A DNA stretch of 64,000 nt, from the NCBI GenBank assembly GCA_029248525.1, contig JAQWJE010000048.1, forward strand, positions 1 to 64,000, given 5' to 3'. The translations under genes were made by a program, and so were the position numbers. Positions 1 to 8,477 of this stretch are shown here, in pieces. The DNA is from Candidatus Binatia bacterium (GTDB lineage: Bacteria; Desulfobacterota; Binatia; UBA12015). The notes under the pieces are model-generated. The model did not search any database and was not told where the DNA came from. It worked only from the letters and a program-made list of their open reading frames with translations. How positions within the stretch are numbered: the first letter of the stretch is position 1; the number at the start of each line of letters is the position of its first letter.

Positions 1-75
1 TGGGTGGAGCGCTTCGAGAGGGATCTCGATCGCACCGGCGACGACGGCGCCATGCGGATCTGGCTCCGCACCTGA
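1..75 (+). CDS. C-terminal end of an unidentified protein (partial)
   Basis: An open frame enters from the left edge and ends at a TGA at 73-75, giving 24 residues ending MRIWLRT. The last residues are rich in Arg, Asp and Trp, but there is too little to assign a family. Only 20 bases separate it from the stop of the convergent XRE gene. Confidence 0.45.
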   Translation, partial: WVERFERDLDRTGDDGAMRIWLRT

Positions 76-95
76 AATGCGCGCGTCAGGCGCAA

Positions 96-299
96 TCAGT
101 CAGGCTTCCACTCAAAGACGGCCTCCACCGAGACCCCCAGCACCCGAGCCAGCCGGAGCGCCGTGGCCACGTTCGGCACCACCCGACCATTCTTGATTCG
201 GTTCAGGTGCCCCGCATCCAGACCGGCGGCCGCTGCCAGTTCGCTCTCGGCGAGCGCGCGCTCAAAAAGGATCTGATTCAAACGATTCGAAACCGGCAT
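96..299 (-). CDS. Small XRE-family (Cro/C1-type) helix-turn-helix regulator
   Basis: A 67-residue protein that is almost entirely one Cro/C1-type helix-turn-helix domain. Residues about 18-40 (ELAAAAGLDAGHLNRIKNG) are the two DNA-contacting helices, followed by the usual helix ATALRLARVLGVSVEAVF at about 45-62. Such single-domain proteins bind operator DNA as dimers and often serve as antitoxins or autorepressors; no toxin-like partner is visible here. The ATG at 299 lies inside a sequence block that recurs at 8448-8490, where only the first few codons survive, so the promoter and start of this gene belong to a dispersed repeat. Its target is unknown. Confidence 0.85.
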   Translation of the reverse strand: MPVSNRLNQILFERALAESELAAAAGLDAGHLNRIKNGRVVPNVATALRLARVLGVSVEAVFEWKPD

Positions 300-311
300 C
301 GTATGCCACCC
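269..311. repeat. Repeat block containing the XRE start region (intact copy)
   Basis: The segment covering the first ten codons and leader of the XRE gene closely matches 8448-8490 (shared core CAAACGATTCGAAA). The second copy lies in a non-coding region after repeat A copy 2. This is a visual alignment; exact identity was not computed. Confidence 0.6.
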
Positions 312-354
312 CCCTGCTGCCCGTCACCCTCCGAATCCGGCGACCTGCCTATCG

Positions 355-476
355 TGCCTGAGCCCCGCAATCGCGGGCAACGCCGAAAAGACTATTCGCA
401 GCCTACCCTGCGGGTAAGGGCTCGTTTCCCACCTCAGTTGGGCTGCGCGTTGCCGTGCGACCTGCGGTGTGGATAT
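355..476. repeat. Dispersed intergenic repeat B, copy 1
   Basis: About 120 bases that align with 6997-7115. Shared cores include ATCGTGCC, GGGCAACGC, ATTCGCA-CCTACC, CGCGGGTAA or TGCGGGTAA, GGCTCG and GGGCTGCG-GTTGCCGT. No coding frame is conserved between the copies, so this looks like a non-coding mobile or regulatory element. The copies have diverged, so recent movement is unlikely. Confidence 0.6.
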
Positions 477-482
477 GACTGA

Positions 483-839
483 TCACCCATCGGCGGGGCT
501 AACGGCTCGTGGCACCTGACGGCTCATCAAGCGGGCTCTTCGCGGCATTCGCCCGTCTGCGCCGAATAGGCTCATGGGGCGCCCTTCCCGCTCTTCGAGT
601 CGCCCCCCTCGCAGGTCCATGGCTGCGACACCTGTCCGAATGGTGAAAACAGAGCCGCGAAACACGGTCAGTGCGAGGCGGTAATCCGGATCGCTAGGCG
701 GACGGAACATCATCAGCGCGAGACGAGCCAGAGAGAGTACAATGGCAAAGTTCAGGACGGCGAGCAGGTCTCGTCGTGTTGGGGCCCTATCCGAGGTCCT
801 ATGAGTTCCACCGGCGGAGTAAATTGAAATCGCCCGCAA
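483..839 (-). CDS. Doubtful small protein with one membrane segment
   Basis: A 118-codon open frame sits between repeat B copy 1 and repeat A copy 3. Residues about 25-45 (LAVLNFAIVLSLARLALMMF) could be a membrane helix, followed by a basic tail. I recognise no family. The position between repeat blocks, the Arg-rich composition and the lack of a clear ribosome binding site make it uncertain; it could be a spurious frame or a gene remnant. Nothing else is visible between 300 and 1005 apart from the repeat blocks. Confidence 0.25.
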   Translation of the reverse strand: MRAISIYSAGGTHRTSDRAPTRRDLLAVLNFAIVLSLARLALMMFRPPSDPDYRLALTVFRGSVFTIRTGVAAMDLRGGRLEEREGRPMSLFGADGRMPRRARLMSRQVPRAVSPADG

Positions 840-889
840 GGCTTTCTTGGTTTTTTCAAAAAAAACTCAGACCCCGATCCGAGCGAGGA

Positions 890-985
890 CTGCTGCTTGT
901 TTTTGAATAAAATCCCTGGCCGAGGATCCATACCCTGCCGCAGGGGGGATGAGGGCAAAGCGGCACGCCGGGCCGCGCTGCTCGC
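890..985. repeat. Dispersed intergenic repeat A, copy 3 (truncated)
   Basis: Aligns with the first half of repeat A at 6796-6975 and 8160-8347. Shared blocks are GCTTG-TTTTGA-TAAAATCCC, CCTGCCGCAGGGGG and AAAGCGGCACGC. The second half, with GACCGTGGTGTGACCGGTTTTG, is missing. The CCTGC-CGCAGG block could form a short hairpin. Confidence 0.55.
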
Positions 986-1005
986 CTATGGCTGGACGAA
1001 CGTGA

Positions 1006-1506
1006 TCAGCTCGCTGCCGTTTTGGCAGCGAGCGCCCGGAACTTTCCGATCAAATACAAAAAATACCCCAAATACAGTATTTGGAAGAGCGCCATTTCCG
1101 CATACAGAGATAATATTTGTTGGAGAGAACCTTCCTCGAATACACGCTCGATAAACTCCAGGAAAAAAGCTGTAATAAAGAGGTAGGGGATCACCACGAC
1201 TGTCCAACGAATGGAAACCGGAAGAGTCAAGCAGGTCATACGAGCGATAAAATCCCCTCCGCTTCCCGATTGATTGATGGCAAAGCATCGCTTCGTCCCC
1301 CAAATGGTGATGATCAGGGAAAGAATCAAATCCGCAGCGGCCGGTCCGACTCGCAATTCGTCCGGCGACGCCGGAAAGGTCCGAACAAGAGTCATGACTA
1401 CAAGAGCCCCACAACCCAGAAGCAGATAGTAGTAAAATTTTTGCTGCTCCGTAATTTTCTGGCTGGCTATATCGTCCAGCAGGCCTTCGATATTCCAGAA
1501 ATACAT
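1006..1506 (-). CDS. Hypothetical integral membrane protein (166 aa)
   Basis: The protein has a short soluble N-terminus (MYFWNIEGLLDDIASQ), then four hydrophobic segments at about residues 28-46, 58-75, 97-117 and 133-155. The frame stays open to 1827, but the upstream part is low-complexity and unlike a protein. The ATG at 1506 follows GGGGGAG on the minus strand at close range, so I place the start there. The fold recalls small Yip1-like or DUF-type inner-membrane proteins, but no motif allows an assignment. Transcription is divergent from the lipoprotein gene at 1670. Confidence 0.6.
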   Translation of the reverse strand: MYFWNIEGLLDDIASQKITEQQKFYYYLLLGCGALVVMTLVRTFPASPDELRVGPAAADLILSLIITIWGTKRCFAINQSGSGGDFIARMTCLTLPVSIRWTVVVIPYLFITAFFLEFIERVFEEGSLQQILSLYAEMALFQILYLGYFLYLIGKFRALAAKTAAS

Positions 1507-1669
1507 TGCTCCCCCGTTCACGTTGCTTTGGGCCTTCCCCACGCGGCAGGCTCTACGCGATTCGACTTCATCCTTCCCCTGGAACGTATCCGACCTCATT
1601 CGGGTCTCAACCAAAAAAATGGGTTTCCCGAGTTTGCAAAACGTTCGAAAATTTGAGGGATCTCCCCGA

Positions 1670-2188
1670 ATGAAAGCACCGACGCTTCTACTCGCCGCGG
1701 CCATGCTCTTTGCGGCCTCCTGTGACGACTCGGACAAGAACGGACCGGAGTATCTCTTTGTCCAAACCTCAAACGGGGCAAGCCTATACGACTCCACGCT
1801 GACGCTGGGCGGGATAAGTCCAAACACCGGATGGTTTACCGACCGCCCTTACCGAGAAGCGGGACAGATCCCGACCGAAGAGTTTATGGCTCTCTGGGAT
1901 GAAGGCGAGAACTCTTTTGCAGACGACCCGCCAAATGCTGACTTCACCTGCACCGTCGATGGAGAAGTCGTCAACTACGCGGTCGAATTGCAGAACCCGC
2001 GAGAGCAGATTACCGGCTGCAATTGGGAGGTCTGTGTTCCCTACTATCTCTTGGTCTATGACATCGCGTTCATCGGGCCGGATGCCGCCGAAACATCCGG
2101 CGACTTTGAGTGCGATGGCCCCGGTCATTTGTTCATCGATGTGGAAATTTATAACCACCGGTTGGGTAATGGGGATAGACTTGAGTGA
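1670..2188 (+). CDS. Lipoprotein with a WF-DRP-type secreted domain
   Basis: A 172-residue predicted lipoprotein. A hydrophobic signal (residues 2-16) ends in the lipobox AASC, so the mature protein would start at Cys18. The rest is one domain running LFVQTSNGASL, LTLGGISPNTGWFTDRPYR, TEEFMALWDEG, FADDPPNADFTCTVDGE and VNYAVEL. This pattern (aromatic-DRP-R-AG, T-F-W, DPPNA) recurs in secreted proteins of many bacteria and algae, with no known function as far as I recall. The lipoprotein starting near 25862 carries the same domain, so the two are paralogues. The next gene starts 13 bases downstream, suggesting co-transcription. Confidence 0.8.
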   Translation: MKAPTLLLAAAMLFAASCDDSDKNGPEYLFVQTSNGASLYDSTLTLGGISPNTGWFTDRPYREAGQIPTEEFMALWDEGENSFADDPPNADFTCTVDGEVVNYAVELQNPREQITGCNWEVCVPYYLLVYDIAFIGPDAAETSGDFECDGPGHLFIDVEIYNHRLGNGDRLE

Positions 2189-2201
2189 GGATAGCTTGAT
2201 C

Positions 2202-4619
2202 ATGGAACGAACCCCGACCGACCAAACAGGCACCAAAGACTTTGCCGACCGGCTTCCGCTCCCCAGCCATGCACGAGGGGTCCTGACTCTGGCCATGGAG
2301 AGGCTTCTCGCCGGGTCCGCGGCGGGCACGGTCAAGGCGATGCTCGAAGGCCAAGGGGCCGACCCGGCGCTTCTGCAGCCGTTCCGACTCATCGCGAGCC
2401 TGAGCCCCGCGCCGGATGCTTTGCTGCAGGCTCGTCATATCGCACTGATCCAGACCACCCATGCCGAAGACGGCCTCTTGCTCGTCCTCCAACCCGAGAC
2501 GCCATCAAGCCATTCCCTGTTCGATGCGTGCCAACGATCCGAGCCCCAGAGCTACCGCGGCCGATCGATCCACGCACTGGCCGAATCTTCTCTTCGGCTC
2601 TGCGCCATCGAAGAAGACCTGATCCTCGTCGGACGAGAAGAACTGATCAGAAACTGCATCGACACCCGCGAATCTGCCGCCATCGATGCTCCGGCGATTG
2701 CCCCCTACCTCCCACACCTCAAGCGCGAGGAACCCATTGCTTTCGTCTACGGGCTGCCCGCCCTCTATCGCGACATCAAGGCCCCCGGCTCGGGAAAGGC
2801 CAGTCTGCGCGGCGCCAGGTCAATCCAGGGCTGGCTTTCCCTGGACCGCAGCGAGGTCGAAGGAGAAGTGGAGATTCACACCGACGGCGCGGAAACGTTG
2901 GCCGGCCGGTTCAACGACTTGAGAGCAGAGGCGATGACGCCTCTCACTCTTTCGGACGACGGCCGCGCCATGACGGTCACAATTCCGCCGACCCCCTTTG
3001 TGTCGCCGCCGGCCGAACAGCGGCAGTCCCTGGCTCTTCTCAAGAGCCTTTTCTTCGGCCTCGATGCCATTGACTATGCGGAGGCCGTAGCGCAGGGCGC
3101 CAACAACCCATGGATGAACTTCCACGTCGAGGGCGATCCCTACTCGATCTTCATCAATTTCGAATTTCGCGACCGCGCGCAGGTCGAGCGATTCGAAAAA
3201 AAAGAGCTTCCCGAAGGGTTCCGACTCGCCCCCTTGCGCATCCTCGAAGAGGATACGGACAGCTACTTTCTCGTGTTGAACGTCTACCAATCCTCGGGAG
3301 GACTCGTCAGCGGAGCCAGAGCCGAGTGGTCGGTTTTCGTCAAAGACCCTTTGACCGGCCAGCCCCGCTTTCTCGTCGTTCAGGCCGCCGCCGCCGATAT
3401 GTCGGCCGATCCGGTGAACCTTCTCACCCATCCCGAACCCGTCAGCCACGAACTCTGCGATGGCAAAATCGTAAGCCATGTCGGCGTGGCTGGTGACGAC
3501 GGCACCGAAGAGCGCTCCTATTTCACCTCGCGAATCGTCTGGCCCCAGGAGCCGGCCACCCCGGTGGCGTTCGCGCGCGAATTCGTCGCCGCCAACGACT
3601 ACATCCACTGGGGCCACGGCGTGTGCGACCATACTCTCTACAATGCCTCGGAACATAATCGCGATGGCATCAAGATCGCCGACGAAGAGATCGAGATCGA
3701 AGACGAGTCCCGCTGGGAACAATACATCCACCCCACCCCCAAGCACAGCTACGTCTACCTGAACCCCCTCGAATTGGTGATCTCGGCCTGGTGGAACCTC
3801 GACGCTGACTATCTCGACATCACGGACAAACATCGCCAGACCCTGATCAAATTCAAGAACGACTTCTATCCCGGCATGGTTCTGGATATCGCAGAAAAGG
3901 CCATTGCCGGAGATGGCGATGCTCTGGCCTCCTTTACAATCCCCAACACCACCCCCTCGGCCTACTTCAATTTTCGCATCACCGATCTGGAAGGTTTCGC
4001 AAGCCTGGTGCAGCCGCCGAACGATATGAGTCTGCGGGCCATCCGAATTCTGGAAGATGAGACCACAGACGCCCATTATCTGACCCTCAGAATCTCTCAG
4101 ACAGAAAATGCCTTCGAAGGTCCTCGTGCCGAGTGGATCACCTACGTCGAGACCGCAGACCACCGACCCGCGATGCTGATTCTCGACCTGCAGACCAGCG
4201 AAGTGACCGTCGACCCCCTCCACCTCTTGCGACTCCCCGCAGTCGTACACCACGAAATGGCAGAGAATACTCTGCGCTCCCGTCTCGAGTCCACAGACCT
4301 CGCCTTTCGCTCGTCGATCGACGTATCCGAAACTCAGGAAGTACTTCCGGATCGCGATTGGGTCGAGAGTGGCGATTGGATGCACTGGCCCAACGGCGTT
4401 CGCGACAAGGTCTTCTACGACGGCACCACAATGGCCACCCCGGTAGCCCGCCTCGACCCCGGCCACGTCGAGATCGAAGAAAACCGGACCCCCTGGCGTG
4501 CGTTTGTCTCCCCTGAACCATCCAGCATTTTCCTTCGCACCGCCCCGCAGGACTACGCCAGCAACCCATGGCACAACGTCCGCCCCCGGAGCACTGGAAA
4601 ACCGGTGGACCCGAAATAG
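2202..4619 (+). CDS. Large protein with two tandem copies of an uncharacterised domain (805 aa)
   Basis: The start at 2202 follows GAGTGAGG by about 11 bases; the frame continues upstream over the lipoprotein gene but is not plausible there. No signal peptide is visible. Residues 1-230 form an alpha/beta region that vaguely recalls DUF3352-type domains. A second module occurs twice, at about 300-507 and 579-767. The copies share YSIFINFEFRD/YFNFRITDLEG, RLAPLRILEED/LRAIRILEDE, ARAEWSVFV/PRAEWITYVE, ADPVNLL/VDPLHLL and IHWGHGVCDHTLYN/MHWPNGVRDKVFYD. The RAEW core resembles what I remember of acetoacetate-decarboxylase-like folds, but no catalytic Lys is evident, so this is only a suggestion. 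Function unknown. Confidence 0.75.
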   Translation: MERTPTDQTGTKDFADRLPLPSHARGVLTLAMERLLAGSAAGTVKAMLEGQGADPALLQPFRLIASLSPAPDALLQARHIALIQTTHAEDGLLLVLQPETPSSHSLFDACQRSEPQSYRGRSIHALAESSLRLCAIEEDLILVGREELIRNCIDTRESAAIDAPAIAPYLPHLKREEPIAFVYGLPALYRDIKAPGSGKASLRGARSIQGWLSLDRSEVEGEVEIHTDGAETLAGRFNDLRAEAMTPLTLSDDGRAMTVTIPPTPFVSPPAEQRQSLALLKSLFFGLDAIDYAEAVAQGANNPWMNFHVEGDPYSIFINFEFRDRAQVERFEKKELPEGFRLAPLRILEEDTDSYFLVLNVYQSSGGLVSGARAEWSVFVKDPLTGQPRFLVVQAAAADMSADPVNLLTHPEPVSHELCDGKIVSHVGVAGDDGTEERSYFTSRIVWPQEPATPVAFAREFVAANDYIHWGHGVCDHTLYNASEHNRDGIKIADEEIEIEDESRWEQYIHPTPKHSYVYLNPLELVISAWWNLDADYLDITDKHRQTLIKFKNDFYPGMVLDIAEKAIAGDGDALASFTIPNTTPSAYFNFRITDLEGFASLVQPPNDMSLRAIRILEDETTDAHYLTLRISQTENAFEGPRAEWITYVETADHRPAMLILDLQTSEVTVDPLHLLRLPAVVHHEMAENTLRSRLESTDLAFRSSIDVSETQEVLPDRDWVESGDWMHWPNGVRDKVFYDGTTMATPVARLDPGHVEIEENRTPWRAFVSPEPSSIFLRTAPQDYASNPWHNVRPRSTGKPVDPK

Positions 4620-5169
4620 CGCCAGTCTCTAGCGTTGAACGAGTTCGGTTTCTCGTCCGCGGGGTATGACGCGGGACTCCCCATCTGGTGGCTTGGAGCG
4701 ATTTTTCCGGGGTGAAATTTTTCTGCGAAAATCGTGAAATGCGGCAAGGGGTGAATACCGGATGCTCCGAGGGATTGAACCCCGGCAATCTCGATCCACT
4801 GGTCGAGGACTTGAAGAGTGGCCCGGGCGGCGGTTTTCGGTCCATATAGGCGGAGAAAGCCCCTAAATCCCTGCCGTTCTCACGTCGACTCAAACCCTTG
4901 CCTTGACAGCCAGAGCCGACTCAAACTACTCTTCCTGCATCGAGAAAACGCCCCCTCACCCATGCGAAATCCTGTAAACCCATCACCCCTCACCATCCCA
5001 AGGGCGTTTTCCCGACCCGCCATCACACCCACCGATACACGGATGGCCAAAGACCAGAAATGCGGTTTCGCGGTCCACGATGCCCTCGGCAAACTCCGAA
5101 ACGGTGCGCCCGTCCCGGTGAACGGATTCGACCATTGAAAGCCTCTAAAATGCGTCAAAAGCACTAACG
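4620..5169. other. Intergenic stretch with no convincing gene
   Basis: About 550 bases between the 805-residue protein and a secreted protein. Open frames on both strands are present but look like chance frames: Arg/Pro-rich, no domain and no ribosome binding site. An ATG at 5150 opens a five-codon frame that runs into the leader of the next gene and may be its original start (see that gene). Confidence 0.5.
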
Positions 5170-6561
5170 TTGGTGTGGGTTTCGTTATTCGCGCTCTGCA
5201 ATGCGCGCTTGGCCAGCGCTGCGAACACTCTCCTGGATTTCACGAACAGTACACCTACTTTCAATGGTGATACGGATTTCAGCAATCTTCAAAACAACAA
5301 CAATCTCGTAATCCGTTGGGGTTCGATCGCAAACGTAGGTGGCACGAATGTCGATCTGGTTGCGACGGTCACCGGGGGTTCCTACCAGGCGAATAATTTC
5401 AACCCACAGCCTGGCTTCGATGGCAGAGTATACTTGAACGGCCTGAGTGGCTTGACGGCTGCCAATTTTCGTTTCGGACGGATCAACCTGAGAAACAACT
5501 TCAGCGCAAACTTCACCTTTACGCTGGTGGACCCGAACAACAATGACAATGCGGTGTTTGCCGACTTTGACTTTTCAGTTCTGTACTTGGACACCGACAG
5601 TGATGAGCGGGTGACTCCAGCCAGTGGGATCGAATCCGTTCAACTTCTCAGCCGGAATGGCACGGCCACCTGGACAACCACCCCCGACACCGAGTTGAGC
5701 TCGACCTATCAAGCAACCACCCCCGCGGCTGACTGGTCCACTCCAGTCATCACCGCGACGCAACCCTTTTTTGGTGCCACCACGCCCGGAACGGGCGCGG
5801 ACAATCCGACGGATCCGTTGGATTTGACCCCACTGCAGGCAAACCGGACAGCGTCGTTCAGCTTCTCAAACACTTCGTCCTTCACGTTAAGGCTAAGTAT
5901 CGGGCCGTCTGGAACCGGCGATTTTAACGACGGAGGCCGCAATTTCCTCCTGACCGGCGGTGTTGACGCCGACCCGCCATTCCCCACCCCAAGCCCGAGT
6001 CCAAGCCCCAGTCCAAGCGCGAGCCCAAGCCCGAGTCCGAGTCCCAGCCCGAGCCCGACACCCCCAATACCGACGGTCACGCCTTCCCAGACACCGGGGG
6101 ACTTCGAGTCGGTTTGCAATCACCCATGTGCATCGCGAGTGAGATTGGTCCGGAATCCAGCGCGGCTGGATATGCTCTATCTGCTTGCCGGGTTCTACCC
6201 CGAGGAGCCCTACGACCCCGTCCTTTGTGACTTCCGCATCTCATTGAGCAACGCGAACGGGCCGATCTACGATGGCTCACTTCTGCCAGGTGATCTGGTG
6301 CGGAAGGGAAGAAAAAACCTCTTCAGGGATCGTTTGGCACGAACGAGCCCGAGCGCACGGGATGGGATTAGCCTCACTCAGATGTCGCGACGGCCCGAGG
6401 GCTATTGGCGTTTCCAATTCCGCGCATTCGATGACCTCGATGCAGCAACCGAAACCGAGATGACCCTGCGGATGGAAACCTGTGGCAATACCTACGAGTT
6501 GACCACGGACTGGAACAAGATCCAGAACGGCTTCAAGCTGAATATCCGCACGATCCCCTAG
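5170..6561 (+). CDS. Secreted protein with a Pro-Ser linker between two domains
   Basis: A 463-residue exported protein. A hydrophobic signal (LFALCNARLASAA) precedes a Thr/Asn-rich beta-domain (about 20-255). A 35-residue Pro-Ser linker (about 270-305) leads to a Cys-containing C-terminal domain (about 310-463; VCNHPCASRVRL, RMETCGNTYELTT). No PEP-CTERM or other anchor is seen. The start is doubtful: the first usable codon in frame is TTG at 5170 and leaves the signal without its basic n-region. The frame is open back to 5149 (SKALTLVWVS would fit better), while the nearest ATG at 5150 is out of frame. A one-base deletion near 5152 would explain this. Role unknown, possibly surface attachment. 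Confidence 0.65.
   Translation: MVWVSLFALCNARLASAANTLLDFTNSTPTFNGDTDFSNLQNNNNLVIRWGSIANVGGTNVDLVATVTGGSYQANNFNPQPGFDGRVYLNGLSGLTAANFRFGRINLRNNFSANFTFTLVDPNNNDNAVFADFDFSVLYLDTDSDERVTPASGIESVQLLSRNGTATWTTTPDTELSSTYQATTPAADWSTPVITATQPFFGATTPGTGADNPTDPLDLTPLQANRTASFSFSNTSSFTLRLSIGPSGTGDFNDGGRNFLLTGGVDADPPFPTPSPSPSPSPSASPSPSPSPSPSPTPPIPTVTPSQTPGDFESVCNHPCASRVRLVRNPARLDMLYLLAGFYPEEPYDPVLCDFRISLSNANGPIYDGSLLPGDLVRKGRKNLFRDRLARTSPSARDGISLTQMSRRPEGYWRFQFRAFDDLDAATETEMTLRMETCGNTYELTTDWNKIQNGFKLNIRTIP
5986..6066 (+). repeat. Pro-Ser coding repeat (linker)
   Basis: A run of CCNAGY hexamers encodes alternating Pro-Ser inside the secreted protein above. It is a flexible extracellular linker and a likely site of slippage during replication. 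Confidence 0.75.
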
Positions 6562-6795
6562 CCATCGCACCCTGAGAATGAAGACTCGCGACGGGATCCC
6601 CAAGGGGTCGACATAGCGCCCTGGTCAGAGATTGCGCTGGAAGACGGGGCAGATGCCCTGATCCTCCACGTGCAATTGCACTTCTAGTAGCGCCGCGCCC
6701 TGACCCGCACCTGCGGATCGTTAAAAAAACGGCGACCAACACAAATCGATGTTGCCAACCAAAGCTGGGACCTGGAGGCGATCTCGGCAAAGCCC

Positions 6796-6975
6796 CCGGC
6801 TTGCTTTTGATTAAAATCCCGAGCCGGGGATCAATCTCCTGCCTACGGCGGTGAGGGGAAAGCGACACGCTGGCTTCCCTGGCCGCCTGCTCTCCTGTGA
6901 CCGTGGTGTGACCGGTTTTGTCACCAGGCCCACCACCGCTTGTGCCCGCTGTGTGCCAAACTGGGGATAGCTCCA
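6796..6975. repeat. Dispersed intergenic repeat A, copy 1 (full)
   Basis: About 180 bases matching 8160-8347 over the whole length and 890-985 over the first half. Shared cores are AAAATCCCGAGCCGGGGAT or close variants, GGTGAGGGGAAAGCG, CTGCTCTCCTGTGACC, GACCGTGGTGTGACCGGTTT, CACCAGGCC, ACCGCTTGTGCCCGC and CTGGGGATAGCTCCA. It lies in the gap 6562-7202, which holds no gene. Repeat B copy 2 follows directly. Confidence 0.75.
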
Positions 6976-6996
6976 GACCACGCACGGCCAACCTGA

Positions 6997-7115
6997 GCAT
7001 CGTGCCCCACTCAGCCAACACCGGGCAACGCATAAACGACCATTCGCATCCTACCTCGCGGGTAATGGCTCGCCTGCCTACTCAGGTGGGCTGCGGGTTG
7101 CCGTTAGACTTGCGG
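6997..7115. repeat. Dispersed intergenic repeat B, copy 2
   Basis: Aligns with 355-476. Here it directly follows repeat A copy 1, which suggests A and B once formed a single element that has been shuffled elsewhere. Confidence 0.6.
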
Positions 7116-7202
7116 GGCAGCGGTGCCGTGCCCTTGGAAGACGTCATGCTGCCCGACCGATCGTCCCTGCGGATGCAGTGTCAGACAATCAGGTGAGACG
7201 GC

Positions 7203-7991
7203 TCAGAACCCGCCACGAACCGCGCGAACGGCTCGGGTGTCAATTTTATGAGCAGAGCCGCCGGGGAAACCTGTGTCGAAACCGACCACCCTTGCAACGC
7301 TGGGCACGCCGAAATTCGTCGTCGACGACCAGTACTGCAGGGGAGCAATATCGCCGGACGAAACAGTGGGGTTGTCGCCCGGAATCGTCGTACAAGAAGC
7401 CCCACTGCTGCAGCCCGGCGCGCTCGTGTCCACGATTGCCGCCAGCTCATCGATTGTCGGAAGCCTCCAGTCACACTCGCCCGCGAAGCACCCTGTAATC
7501 ACTCCACCCGACGGCGCTTCACCCGCGTTCAACGCTCCCAGGAAATCCACGAACGCGGATCCATCCGGTTTCCCTGTTGAGCCGCTGCTCCAGGTGTAGA
7601 GATTGTTCTTGTCGTGAATCGATCCGTCGTCGGTCTTCATTTCCCACTGGAGGCCTGTGTTCAGATCGCGGACAGTCCCATCCCCGAGTTCGAGCCATCG
7701 GCAAGAAGTCCCCTTCTTCGCCGCCGCCTTGTCCGCGTTCGCCATCGCCTTATTGAACCGATCAGCGCACTTTGCCGGCTCAGGCACACCTCCCACTGCC
7801 GCTCTTGAAAGCTCCGAATTCAGACAGAGATTGCGCTTGCCCAGCGCAGTCAGTTTCTTCTTCTGGCACCGCTGCTCTGCGGTTGCAGCATGCGTGACGC
7901 CCGAGAGCCCGAAGCTCAGGACCGCCGCCCCTAGAATGATCCGAAGGAATCCCGTCGAATATCGGCCAAGTACGAGAAGGAAGGTGTTCAT
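7203..7991 (-). CDS. Exported DUF1566 (Lcl-type) protein with a Cys-helix module
   Basis: A 262-residue protein with an export signal (hydrophobic segment about 15-30, then THAATA). Residues about 40-97 form a helical Cys module (CQKKKLTALGKRNLCLNSE, then AKCADRFNKAMANADKAA). Residues about 100-262 are a DUF1566 domain with its usual sequence: GTVRDLNTGLQWEMK, LYTWSS, CDWRLPTIDELAAIVD, YWSSTT and VRAVRGG. DUF1566 occurs in surface and adhesin-like proteins; its biochemical role is unsettled. A similar two-part design occurs in the protein at 41336-42388. The gene lies between two copies of repeat A. Confidence 0.85.
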   Translation of the reverse strand: MNTFLLVLGRYSTGFLRIILGAAVLSFGLSGVTHAATAEQRCQKKKLTALGKRNLCLNSELSRAAVGGVPEPAKCADRFNKAMANADKAAAKKGTSCRWLELGDGTVRDLNTGLQWEMKTDDGSIHDKNNLYTWSSGSTGKPDGSAFVDFLGALNAGEAPSGGVITGCFAGECDWRLPTIDELAAIVDTSAPGCSSGASCTTIPGDNPTVSSGDIAPLQYWSSTTNFGVPSVARVVGFDTGFPGGSAHKIDTRAVRAVRGGF

Positions 7992-8159
7992 AAGTAGCTA
8001 CCGGAAAAGAAGAGTGGCAGCATGTCGCTGCCCTCCATCCAGAGACTATCAAAAAACAGGAGAACGCCATTTTCGTCAACCGGAAATCACGAGCAGTCCG
8101 ACGGCAGGAAACATGAAGGCCCTTTAGCGGGCTGTCAGAAATCCATACCCGGGATCGCA

Positions 8160-8347
8160 ATTTCGATGAAAATCTCGAGCCGGGGAACCAATCTCCTGCC
8201 GCAGGGGGTGAGGGGAAAGCGGCACCTCTGGCCTCGCCGGGCGCCCTGCTCTCCTGTGACCATGCTGTGACCGTGGTGTGACCGGTTTTGCCACCAGGCC
8301 CCCCACCGCTTGTGCCCGCGGTGTGCCAGACTGGGGATAGCTCCACA
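8160..8347. repeat. Dispersed intergenic repeat A, copy 2 (full)
   Basis: Second full copy, with a small insertion (CATGCTGTGAC duplicating the adjacent CGTGGTGTGAC) relative to 6796-6975. The gap 7992-8531 holds this copy and the XRE remnant, and no functional gene. Confidence 0.75.
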
Positions 8348-8432
8348 TCACTCAGGAACAGAAAGCTCCCGGGATTTCTGGCCCGGAAGCCTCCTGCTTG
8401 TGGTCGTGCGTTATGTCGAGTGATGTCCCGTA

Positions 8433-8477
8433 TCAGCCCGCAATGAAGATCTGATGCAAACGATTCGAAATCAGCAT
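8433..8477 (-). pseudogene. Remnant of an XRE-gene start
   Basis: On the minus strand this reads M-L-I-S-N-R-L-H-Q-I, then FIAG and a stop. The intact regulator at 96-299 begins MPVSNRLNQILF. The match covers the first ten codons and about 14 bases of leader (8448-8490 against 269-311), then stops. It appears to be a decayed copy of the same small gene. Confidence 0.55.

Noticed and set aside
2820-4574. A 584-codon minus-strand open frame opposite the 805-residue protein
   Set aside because: It is the reverse image of a GC-rich gene with good domain-like duplication and ribosome binding site on the + strand; the minus translation is Gly/Val/Asp-biased and has no recognisable domain.
4818-5138. 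A 106-codon open frame in the gap before the secreted protein
   Set aside because: No ribosome binding site, no domain, composition like the other chance frames in this GC-rich DNA.
6796-8347. Repeat A as a coding sequence (both full copies share a minus-strand peptide beginning ELSPVWHTAGTSGGGPG)
   Set aside because: The peptides agree only over part of the element and then shift frame relative to each other, so the conservation is at DNA level.
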